DNA from: Chloropicon primus
Taxonomy: Eukaryota; Chlorophyta; Chloropicophyceae; Chloropicales; Chloropicaceae
DNA: 64,000 bases
NCBI GenBank assembly: GCA_023205875.1
Contig: CP060764.1
Location: 310,001-374,000, forward strand
Direction of reading: 5' to 3'
Below the pieces are notes generated by a model that saw only the letters and a program-made list of their open reading frames with translations, searched no databases and was not told the DNA's origin. The translations under genes and the position numbers were made by a program. Shown here one piece after another: positions 18,879 to 26,793 of this stretch (positions are counted from its first letter, which is position 1; every line of letters starts with the position of its first letter).

Positions 18879-19910
18879 TTAAGTTTGTAGTCCGTTCCAC
18901 GTGGCTTGGGTCTCCCTGACCGAGTAGTCCCACAGGTCCCTCAGCAAGCTCTCGTCCCGCGCCATCGGACTGATCACGACGTCTTCCTCGGCGTACTGCC
19001 CTGGCTTGAGCTTCATCGTTTGGTCCGCGAAATACTTCCCGCTGACACCTTGCAAGCTTTCGGAGACCGCCACGTCGATTTGGGTCCTCGCACCTTTCTC
19101 TGGAGTCAAGACGAAAAAGTCTGGGAGGAGTTTGAAGATACCAGTCACGAGGGGGCTCATGTAGCGACCGAGTTTCGTTTTCACGAGCCCCGGATGAACG
19201 GCGTTGACCGTCACATTGGCGATGCCCCGCTCCTTCAGACGCCTGTCGAGCTCGAACGTGAACATCAAGTTACCCAGCTTGGAGTTCCCGTACGCTTGCC
19301 AAGGATCGTAGTCGTCCCTGTAATTCAGGTCCTCCAAGTTGCCCAGAGACCCGAAGGAGTTTGCAGCGGACGAGACGTTCACAATCCGTGCTTCTTCCGT
19401 GCTTCGCAGACTCGGAAAGAGCTCGCTCGTGAGCAAGTAGTGGGAAAGGTAGTTGACCCCCCAGTGCTCTTCGTACCCGTCGTCCGTGAGCCTGAGATCC
19501 GGTATCATCATCACCCCAGCGTTGTTCACAAGGAGGTCGAGGCGGCCGAAACTGTAAGAGAAAACTTTGGCGAAACCTCTGACAGAACTCAAGCTGCTCA
19601 AGTTCAGTTGCTCCACGACCATTTTTCTCTCGGAGGTGGACTCGCCCGTGCCCCGAGCGATCTCACTCCGAGCCTCGAGGCCTGCCTCCACGCTCCTGCA
19701 AGCCATGACCACGACCTCGTACTCTCCCCCGCTCACGAGTGACCTCACGGTCTCCTTTCCAATGCCAGAATTGGCACCGGTCACGACAGCAACCTTTCCT
19801 CCCCCGCGAGACGACAACGACGACGACGACGCGTTGGCAACCACTCGCCTCCCCCTCTCCCTCCCTCCCAACCCCCACGCCGTTGCTCTGCTGACACCAG
19901 ACCCACCCAT
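18879..19910 (-). CDS. Plastid short-chain dehydrogenase (retinol dehydrogenase/TIC32-like)
   Basis: 343 residues. An N-terminal Arg/Ser/Gly-rich stretch (about 1-37) looks like a transit peptide. The Rossmann domain shows TGANSGIGKE for cofactor binding, NNAGVMMIP, the catalytic serine in IVNVSSAANSFG and the YxxxK pair in YGNSKLGNLMF. The NVTVNAVHPGLVKTKLGRYM stretch is typical of the RDH/WWOX/TIC32 branch. Such enzymes act on lipophilic alcohols or aldehydes with NADP(H). TIC32 itself is an envelope protein tied to import, but that role cannot be inferred from sequence alone. The gene is divergent from DUF3119 across about 220 bases. Confidence 0.85.
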   Translation of the reverse strand: MGGSGVSRATAWGLGGRERGRRVVANASSSSLSSRGGGKVAVVTGANSGIGKETVRSLVSGGEYEVVVMACRSVEAGLEARSEIARGTGESTSERKMVVEQLNLSSLSSVRGFAKVFSYSFGRLDLLVNNAGVMMIPDLRLTDDGYEEHWGVNYLSHYLLTSELFPSLRSTEEARIVNVSSAANSFGSLGNLEDLNYRDDYDPWQAYGNSKLGNLMFTFELDRRLKERGIANVTVNAVHPGLVKTKLGRYMSPLVTGIFKLLPDFFVLTPEKGARTQIDVAVSESLQGVSGKYFADQTMKLKPGQYAEEDVVISPMARDESLLRDLWDYSVRETQATWNGLQT

Positions 19911-20133
19911 CAGCAGATTGTTGTGCTTGTGTGATCAAATCCTGCTGGTTTTCTTCCACGAAAGGTTCGTTGGAAAGCTCCAGAGGTCCAGAGGTCCCCG
20001 TTCCTTGGGTCTGCGCGACCTAAAACCTCCCTCCTTCCTCCTCGTCCTCAAGTCCCTCGCTGCTGCTCAGTGAAAACGAAGTCTGTGGCTCAGAACAATC
20101 CTCATCGAGATCTGCGTTATCCAAAACGACGCG

Positions 20134-20742
20134 ATGGCGTCGACGACGACGGAGTGCAGGAGGATGACGAGGGTGGTGGCGGGAGGGGCGAGGGCCTCGA
20201 CGTGTGGAGCTTCTCTTCCGGCTGGGTTGAGGCCCAAGCGCGTCGTCGCGAGGCCGAGGGGGGGGACGACAACAAGGCTTGTCGTACGCGCCTCGCCTGA
20301 CACGAGAGAGACGACTGTGATACCCGAGCCGAGTTACAATGTTCCCCTTGGCTTGGTGGGACTCTCCGGAATCTCGGCCATCGGGTTGAAGAGCGTCACG
20401 CTGAGCGGGCTCTTCGGGGTCCTCGGGCTTTTCCTTTTGTTTCAAGCGCAGCGCGTCAAGTTCTGCTTCGACGACGAGGCCCTCGAGGTCCTCATCGGGG
20501 ATCAGTTGGAAGAGTCGGGGCCGAACGCTTTCGTTGGCGGGAGGAACAGGTGGAAGTACGACACTTTCGTGAACTGGGAGTTCTGGTGGCCGGGGTTCCC
20601 GTGCTTGGTTTACTTTAAGGAGACCCAAACGAAGCCGGAGGGTCAGATTCACTTCTTTCCCATTATCATGGACGGCGAGCAGCTCTACGACGTGATGAGG
20701 GAGAGGTGCGGGTCGAGCCAAAATAGCTTGCCAGAGAATTAG
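20134..20742 (+). CDS. Plastid DUF3119 family membrane protein
   Basis: 202 residues. Basic transit peptide (about 1-52, MASTTTECRRMTRVVAGG), then a short hairpin of hydrophobic residues (LGLVGLSGISAIGLKSVTL and LFGVLGLFLLFQAQRVKF), then a soluble domain with ESGPNAFVGGRNRWKYDTFV, NWEFWWPGFPCLVYFKETQ and IHFFPIIMDGEQLYDVMRER. This matches the DUF3119 family of cyanobacteria and plastids, which is widespread in phototrophs and of unknown biochemical function. A partial copy of the recurrent promoter motif may lie near 19965-19985. The gene ends about 90 bases from the convergent J-domain gene. Confidence 0.8.
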   Translation: MASTTTECRRMTRVVAGGARASTCGASLPAGLRPKRVVARPRGGTTTRLVVRASPDTRETTVIPEPSYNVPLGLVGLSGISAIGLKSVTLSGLFGVLGLFLLFQAQRVKFCFDDEALEVLIGDQLEESGPNAFVGGRNRWKYDTFVNWEFWWPGFPCLVYFKETQTKPEGQIHFFPIIMDGEQLYDVMRERCGSSQNSLPEN

Positions 20743-20833
20743 AGGGACCGGGACTCGAGGGGTTTTTGCTTCAAACAAGAAAGAAATTACGATCAAACTG
20801 ATGCTTTGAACGACTGCGAGACAAGATGTCTCT

Positions 20834-23773
20834 TCACTTGCCCCACATTTCCTCGTACCTCTGCTGGTGCATGCGAATGCTCTCCTTGGCCTCCGCGATG
20901 CCGCCCTTGCAAGCCTCGTTGCCGGGATCCGCCTTGAGGCCCGCCTTGTAGGTCTTCAAGGCCTCGCCGGCTTGGCCCAAACCGAGCAGGGCGGCCGCCT
21001 TCCTCGCGAAACCTTTGCCCCAATTCGGCGAGATCTTGATGCAGCGCTCGCCGTCCTCCAGTGCGCTCTGCCAGTTCCCCTGGCACGCGTGCGAGGCAGA
21101 CCTGTTGCTGTAATTCACGTGGTTCCCCGGGTCCAGACGGATGGCCATCGAGTAGTGGTAAGTGGCCTTCTGAAAATCACCACTCTGGTAGGCCTCGTTC
21201 CCCTTCGATTTCGCCTTCATGGAAAGCGCCTTCAAGCCATCCTCGTCCCCGTTCCCAGCTTTTCGGCTCGCGGCTTTCTCCTTCCCAAGGCGGTCCACCG
21301 CTTGCTTGGACAGGGACGCCCCTTGAGCCGAGACGAGGCACCTTTCCTTCACCTCCTCGGTGCTTCTGGACGGCTTGCGGGGCTGAGGGAGGTCTGCCAG
21401 CAAGTTGTCCACCGCCTTTTGCAGGTCAGGCTTTTCCAAATAGTTGGACTCCTTCCTCGCGAGGGTCAGGACAGTTCTCATGGCCTTGAGCGACCAGCTG
21501 TCCCGACTCTCGTCTCGAAGGACCTTCACCTTGACGGAGAGATCGAGCAGAGCGGCCATGCTCTCGCTCCAGTCCTTCCCCCTGGCTATCACGCTGTCCC
21601 TCGGGAGGTCGCCCAGACCATCGGTTACGGTCGCGTCGCCACCGAATTCGAAGAGGAGGATCTTGGCGGTGCCCATCTGCCCGTTCACGCCAGCCGAGTG
21701 GATCGGCGTGGATCCGGCATTGTTTGCGCCGTTCGGGTCCCCTCCCTGCTCCAGAAGCCAGCGAAGGGCGTCCTCGTGGCCCTTGGCAGCGCACCAATGG
21801 ACCGCAGTGTTGCCAGTGAAGCTGTAATTTGTCCCGCTCCCCTTGTAGAGAAGATAGTACAAGTCCTTGTCCAGCAGGGCCCTCAGGGCCTCCAAGTCTC
21901 CTGACTTGGCCGCGTTCATCCACCTCCTGCCTTCCTCCTTGCCGATCCGACCTTTGAAGTGAAGACTTTCTGCTGGGTGATCCGATGACGAGCTTGGTTG
22001 GGATTCCACGCTCGGCCCCTCACTCCTGCTGCACGCGTTCCCTTCCTCTGCCGCTTTTTCGTCTACAACGCCACGATCCGTTGCTCGTTGCTGAGGAGTT
22101 GGAGCTGGAACATCCGAAGACTCTTCCGCTTGTACGCTGTCACATTCCTGACACGCTTTGTCCTCCGCCAAAGCCCCGTTCTCGCCGGCGGAGGCGGCAG
22201 CAGGTTCATTCCGAGCCCCAATCGACTCTGACGTGTCGGGACCTCCCCCGATGCGGGGCGCTCTTTCCAAGGTCTTGTGTATGTCCATGTGCTTCCTGTC
22301 CTTGGCGATTTTGGACGCGGTCTCCCCGTAAGAGTCCCTCACGAACGGGTCGGCCCCGTAATGCAAGAGCATCTGAACGCACTCCATGTTCCCGTTGCTT
22401 GCAGCGGCGTGAAGGGGGGTGCTCCCCTCGTTGTTCCTCCTGTTCACATCCGCCCCCTGACCCACGATCCAGACCACGAGGCCCTTGTAGTTCTTCGCGC
22501 ACAGCCAGTGCAAAGCAGAGTGGCCCACGCCTGGGCCACAGAAGTTCAAAAGACTTGGATGCTTCCCCAAGAGCGAAGAAAGAGCACCAGAGTCTCCTGT
22601 CTTTGCGGCGGCAATCCACTCCTTTCCGACCTTGTTGCTGACGGCCCCTTGGCTCCCTGAGCTAGCACCTGCCGCAGCAACCGACGTGGACGTCCCCCTG
22701 TCGCTTGGGGGAATCTCCGCAATTGCTGTAACCTTTTCCTCCTTGCCCCCCTCCTCCCCCGGAACATCCAAGCCCATTGCCGATTGCATGAGCCTCTCCA
22801 TGCCGGCCATGTCGGTAGGTATGTCCTTCATCTGCCCGCCCAAGATCTGGAAGAGCAGCTCGTCAGAGGCTTGTTCGAGATCCTCGAAATCAAAATCTGC
22901 TTTGGGCCTGCTCCTTTCTGACCTCGAGGCCTTCCCTCTCCTCCCCTTCCTCCTTTGCGAGCCGCTTCCTTTCGCCTTTCGAGAGAAGGGGGAAGCCGCA
23001 GCCAGCATGTCCTCCAAGCCCAAGCCCATGCGTAGCAAGTCGCTCTCGTCGAAGTCGCCGCCCAAGTCGCCACCGCCACCGCCACCAAAAGCGCCACCGA
23101 ATGGGTTACCACCGAAGAATCTGTTCCTCCTCCTCCTTTGCTTTGCCTCGTCCTCATCTTCCTCGTCGTCCCGATCGATCCGGTCGGCAGCAGCCTCGAA
23201 CAACTCCCCGAGTCTCTCAGGCTTGTCGCTGTTCAGTATCGAGCTCACCGAGGGAGGTACGCCCTTCAGGCCCTCGCTGCTGCACCTCAGGCCAGAAGGG
23301 AAGGTCCCTTGGGGGAAGAGCTCCTTCGGAAACGGAAAGGGTGGCATCATCCGCACCTCCTCCTCGGTCATCCCCTCGAGCATATCCTTTATGGACGCAC
23401 CAGCCATCAGTTCCACCATAGTCTCCCTGAACATCGCCATGAAGTCCTCTGCAGAGAGGTCCACGTCCTCCGTGTCACCCGTCTCGTCGTAATACGCCCT
23501 CTTGTCCCCATCGGACAGAATGTTGTGAGCCAAGCTAATCTCCTTGAACACGGCTGCGGCCTCCTGGTTCCCTTGGTTCTTGTCAGGGTGGTACTGAAGT
23601 GCCAGCTTTTTGTACGACCTCTTGATGGTCTCCAAGTCTGCGTCCTTCTCGACACCCAAGACGGCGTAAAGGTCCTTCCCTTGCTTTCTTGGGAAGGCGT
23701 CCAAGCCATCCTCGTCCTCGGAAGCGCTTGGGGGACAAGGCCCCGGGTAATGGAACACGCCCTCCGCCTCCAT
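20834..23773 (-). CDS. J-domain protein with two ankyrin blocks and C-terminal TPRs
   Basis: 979 residues from the first in-frame ATG at 23773. The J domain (about 33-100) has HPD in LALQYHPDKNQGN. Acidic and Gly-rich linkers follow (RRRRNRFFGG; GGGGGGDLGGDF). Two ankyrin blocks, about 384-494 and 612-717, are homologous, each opening with W-x-x-A-A-K-T/S-G-D (KEWIAAAKTGDSGALSSLL; RRWMNAAKSGDLEALRALL) and continuing through ALHW/AVHW and STPLHAA/STPIHSA. Three STIP1-like TPRs end the protein (about 849-967: AKSKGNEAYQSGDFQKATYH; YSNRSASHACQGNWQSALED). The TPR set resembles Hsp70/Hsp90-tail binders, so this looks like a co-chaperone linking Hsp70 activity to an ankyrin-bound client. The combination is unusual; each domain is certain. 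Confidence 0.88.
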   Translation of the reverse strand: MEAEGVFHYPGPCPPSASEDEDGLDAFPRKQGKDLYAVLGVEKDADLETIKRSYKKLALQYHPDKNQGNQEAAAVFKEISLAHNILSDGDKRAYYDETGDTEDVDLSAEDFMAMFRETMVELMAGASIKDMLEGMTEEEVRMMPPFPFPKELFPQGTFPSGLRCSSEGLKGVPPSVSSILNSDKPERLGELFEAAADRIDRDDEEDEDEAKQRRRRNRFFGGNPFGGAFGGGGGGDLGGDFDESDLLRMGLGLEDMLAAASPFSRKAKGSGSQRRKGRRGKASRSERSRPKADFDFEDLEQASDELLFQILGGQMKDIPTDMAGMERLMQSAMGLDVPGEEGGKEEKVTAIAEIPPSDRGTSTSVAAAGASSGSQGAVSNKVGKEWIAAAKTGDSGALSSLLGKHPSLLNFCGPGVGHSALHWLCAKNYKGLVVWIVGQGADVNRRNNEGSTPLHAAASNGNMECVQMLLHYGADPFVRDSYGETASKIAKDRKHMDIHKTLERAPRIGGGPDTSESIGARNEPAAASAGENGALAEDKACQECDSVQAEESSDVPAPTPQQRATDRGVVDEKAAEEGNACSRSEGPSVESQPSSSSDHPAESLHFKGRIGKEEGRRWMNAAKSGDLEALRALLDKDLYYLLYKGSGTNYSFTGNTAVHWCAAKGHEDALRWLLEQGGDPNGANNAGSTPIHSAGVNGQMGTAKILLFEFGGDATVTDGLGDLPRDSVIARGKDWSESMAALLDLSVKVKVLRDESRDSWSLKAMRTVLTLARKESNYLEKPDLQKAVDNLLADLPQPRKPSRSTEEVKERCLVSAQGASLSKQAVDRLGKEKAASRKAGNGDEDGLKALSMKAKSKGNEAYQSGDFQKATYHYSMAIRLDPGNHVNYSNRSASHACQGNWQSALEDGERCIKISPNWGKGFARKAAALLGLGQAGEALKTYKAGLKADPGNEACKGGIAEAKESIRMHQQRYEEMWGK

Positions 23774-24223
23774 CGCCTTCGCTGCTGCTTCTCTCCCAGA
23801 TCCCAAGATGGCGGGAAAGAATTCTTCCACAACCCTTTGGGAAGAGCTGATGGATGCATGTGCGAGGGAGGAAGGGATGGATGGCAAGATCCATGACCAG
23901 GATGCCTCTAGCCCGTGGACGATCGTAGCTCCCACCACCTCTCTCTCTCTCTCCCTTTCTCTGGTGTAGGGGAAACACTTCCGTTCTCCTCACGAAAAGA
24001 GACAAGTGCAGCAGACAAGAAGAGACCTTGATGGATACAAGGGAGTGCAGTGCAAGGGGAAAGGTGCGTTGATGACAAGATCCGTGACCAGGAAGCCTCA
24101 AGCTCGATCAAGCCTTTGGACAATCAGGAGAGGAAATTCTTTTCACACAAACAAACCGGCACACGCCGGCGGTGAGTGCGGCGTCGATAACCATACAGAC
24201 AGTTTTTCTTAGAAATACATCAT
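23774..24223. repeat. Diverged direct repeat (about 190-base spacing) upstream of the J-domain gene
   Basis: Text around 23850-23912 (GATGGCAAGATCCATGACCA then GGATGCCTC) recurs at about 24036-24100 (GATGACAAGATCCGTGACCA then GGAAGCCTC), an offset of about 191 bases. The copies are clearly older than the others in the window. A weak motif (TCACGAAAAGAGACAAG, about 23990-24006) faces the minus gene. The stretch encodes nothing recognisable and includes the 3' flank of the peptidase gene. Confidence 0.55.
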
Positions 24224-25060
24224 TCAAGAGGACGGTGGTGAGTCTTTCGTGATCAGAACGGAAAGCTCTAGGACCACCCTAGCGATGTCACGGAGTGCAT
24301 TCACTCCTTCAGTTGGTGGCAGGTGGACAAAGACCACGGGCATGAGTCGGCCGTCCTTCATGTACATCCTCCTCACAACACGCAGGGTTCTGTAAAAAAT
24401 CTCGTTGCAGTAAAAGTGGCCTGCGTCCCTCGACCACATCTCTTCCGGACTGCTTCCGTCGACTCCCGATAGAGCTGGCGCCAAATCCAACGCCCCCAAG
24501 TCCACCGTTGTGGGTAGAATCGTCGAGCCACCATCAATTATTGTTGAGTTATCCTTCGCCCTGCAAGCAGAGTTTGAAAGAGCTCGTTAAGGTTAGTAGC
24601 GATGCTTCTAGCCCGAAACCCACCACCGCCAATGATGTCGACGACGCGAACAAACAACGCCCTTGCTGCTCCCAACGACTTACTTGTTGTTCAGGGCGGC
24701 CACTTCCACCTTGAGCCCCTTCGTTGTTGACTCGAGACCCAAATGGATGATTGCTTCCCAGGCTTTCGGATTCCCTTGCAAAAGAAAGTTCTGCGCGACC
24801 TGAACCCCGGCATCATCCACGGGAAGCTTCATGCCCTCGACGCAGATGGTGTCCTGAAAGCACTGGCCGTCCAAAAGCTCAGCAACTTCTCCACTCGGAT
24901 TGTGATCGTATTCATGGCCATGGTGATGGAACGGACCGAAACCAGTGACGAGGACACGTCCAGGTGCCGCGGAGCTCCTCGAGGGGCCGCCAGCGGTCTC
25001 GGCAGAAGCCCCTAGGATCGGCAGGAGCGCCAGAAGGAGCCAAGCGCAAGCGAGGGCCAT
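24224..25060 (-). CDS. Pyroglutamyl peptidase I with N-terminal signal sequence
   Basis: Exons 25060-24684 and 24560-24224, intron 123 bases, 237 residues. The family fingerprint is complete: RVLVTGFGPF, DHNPSGEVAELL, IIHLGLESTTK, the catalytic Cys in RDAGHFYCNEIFYRTL and the catalytic His in VVFVHLPPTEG. The enzyme (peptidase family C15) removes N-terminal pyroglutamate from peptides. Most C15 enzymes are cytosolic, whereas this one opens with MALACAWLLLALLPILGASA, a convincing signal peptide, so export to the vacuole, plastid or outside is likely. The exon junction restores AALNNKAKDNST in frame. ATG 25060 is the only possible start for that leader. Confidence 0.9.
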
Positions 25061-25168
25061 CCTTCGACTTGGCCTTCACCGCCAGGTGGTAGGGTGGATA
25101 TGTGGAAGGGAAGCAAAAGGCAGCCACCTCCATCGAGTATGAAAGTGAAATCGATTGATAAACTTCTT

Positions 25169-26131
25169 TTATGCTTTGTTGGGGGAGCACTCTGTGAGAA
25201 TGTTTCGTGCGGCGCCACCGTAAGTGGTTCTCCTTCTCATCATCGGTCTGAGACTGGGAAGGCTTGGGACGACTGCAGCCGTGGAGAAGTCGCTCTGGTC
25301 GCTGCAAGGAGACGGCACGATGTTTTCCTTCATGTCCTCCTCGGGCTTCGGCTTGCCGGCAGGGCCCTCTTGGAGGTTCGCGGGCTCGTCCTTCGCCGCA
25401 ACCTTGTGCTTGATCTCAGATTTCGCGGCATTCGCTTCTTGCGAGTCTTGGGCCTTCTCCCCTTGCTCTCCGACGGGCTCCAAGTTCTGCTCTGCCTTGC
25501 CGCGCGTCAGCCTGATTGCGAGCGGCAGTCCAGAGACGCCGAGCACGAGGACGAGCGTCGTGAAAGCCATCCAAGCCACGTCCCTCGCGCCGGGTAGGAG
25601 GAGCAACGCACTTTTCACTGCGGGCGGAATCAGGGGCACGTGCAGCTTGTTTTCCACCTTGTTGCGATGGAATCCGTAACTCGCGGTCGTCTCAGCGCCC
25701 TTTGCGCTCACGGTGTCCAAGCCGGTGCACCCCGCCAAGGATGATCCGGTGAGATCGGCGTAGTCGAGCATCGAGAAAGCGAGTCCCGACTCCACCAGGG
25801 TGGCGAACCGCATGCTGGCACCATTCGCAAGCATTCCTTCCATGCTCACCCTGTGCAAGAGCGCGTTGTCAAAGGTGGAACCAGCCACGTAAGCACCCCT
25901 CAGACTCGAGTGCGCCAGGTACGCCCCGTCGAAGCGCGAGTCGGGCAGGTACGCTCCGTCGAGGTTCACCCCTATCAGTCGTGCACCCGTGCAGTTCACG
26001 GGCCCAGCTCTCCATCCCTCCAAGCAATCATGGCTCGCCGCCGCAGCGGCCACTCCAACGAACGCATGCAGAAACCATGCCGTGATTCCCCACAGCGCCC
26101 CTGAGAACCTCATCCTCGCCACCGTCGTCAT
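25169..26131 (-). CDS. Pentapeptide-repeat protein with signal peptide and one membrane segment
   Basis: 320 residues from ATG 26131. A signal peptide (WGITAWFLHAFVGVAAAAA) is followed by CLEGW and then about 18 pentapeptide units of A(D/N)LxG-type text from about 45 to 145: ARLIGVNLDGAYLPDSRFDG, AYLAHSSLRGAYVAGSTFDN and onward, which should fold as a right-handed quadrilateral beta helix outside the cytosol. A membrane segment (DVAWMAFTTLVLVLGVSGLPL, broken here as DVAWMAFTTL and VLVLGVSGLPL) sits at about 185-208. The remaining 110 residues are a charged tail. Lumenal pentapeptide proteins are common in thylakoids, but the leader here is ER-like. The function is unknown. Confidence 0.7.
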   Translation of the reverse strand: MTTVARMRFSGALWGITAWFLHAFVGVAAAAASHDCLEGWRAGPVNCTGARLIGVNLDGAYLPDSRFDGAYLAHSSLRGAYVAGSTFDNALLHRVSMEGMLANGASMRFATLVESGLAFSMLDYADLTGSSLAGCTGLDTVSAKGAETTASYGFHRNKVENKLHVPLIPPAVKSALLLLPGARDVAWMAFTTLVLVLGVSGLPLAIRLTRGKAEQNLEPVGEQGEKAQDSQEANAAKSEIKHKVAAKDEPANLQEGPAGKPKPEEDMKENIVPSPCSDQSDFSTAAVVPSLPSLRPMMRRRTTYGGAARNILTECSPNKA

Positions 26132-26175
26132 CGCCACACTCGAGCAGGTGGGTCTTCGCCACCAAGCTAACCCTC

Positions 26176-26502
26176 TCTCTCGACAATTCCGTCAAGCGAG
26201 ACGTCGTTGAAAAGCTTGCGAGACGTACTTTCTTCCCGTGCGAGTCTCCTTGCCCCTTGGTCGCCTCAAGTCGCAATTGTTCCCGCTTCAAAGTGCTTGG
26301 CGCCCCTCGAGGTCGAGGTCTGACAGGTTCGAACTTGAAGTTCTCACGGTATCTCTCGACAATTCCGTCAAGCGAGACGTCGTTGGAAAGATCTCGAGAC
26401 GTACTTTCTTCCCGTGCGAGTCTCCTTGCCCCTTGGTCGCCTCAAGTCGCAATTGTTCCCGCTTCAAAGTGCTTGGCGCCCCTCGAGGTCGAGGTCTGAC
26501 AG
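26176..26502. repeat. Tandem direct duplication, 151-base copies at 176-base period
   Basis: Copies at 26176-26326 and 26352-26502 differ at only a few positions (GTTGAAAAGCTTGCGAG versus GTTGGAAAGATCTCGAG), so the duplication is recent. A non-repeated 25-base linker separates them. Each copy contains a minus-strand version of the recurrent motif (about 26184-26218 and 26360-26394, with TCTCGCTTGACGGAATTG) facing the pentapeptide-repeat gene that starts at 26131. This region is the divergent promoter shared with NSF. Confidence 0.9.
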
Positions 26503-26670
26503 AACAATTTGAATCCAGAGCCATAACGCTCGTCGCTTTTGTGTCGAGAGACGAAAACCCTGAAAGGCTGTGGGCTACTTTTTCGAGGAGGTGAGGAAGT
26601 GGGACGTTTTCGAGGACCGATATTGGTAGTAGGGGGAGGATAGGGTCGAGGGCGAGGACGTAAACGGACT

Positions 26671-26716
26671 CTTCGTGTCGTGGTCTTCCGAACGAGCCGT
26701 CGCTTGAAAAGATTGG
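26671..26716 (+). promoter_or_regulatory. Recurrent promoter motif facing NSF
   Basis: The plus strand reads GTGTCGTGGTCTTCCGAACG then AGCCGTCGCTTGAAAAGATT, ending about 78 bases before the NSF ATG at 26794. It is the plus-oriented partner of the minus-oriented copies at 26184 and 26360 in the same divergent promoter. A CCCCCCCAAGCAG string follows at about 26761-26773. Confidence 0.55.
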
Positions 26717-26793
26717 CTCCATTTTGACCACGTTTTGACCGAATTGTTGTGTTGTTTGTCCCCCCCCAAGCAGAGTTGGTTTCTCATTATTGC

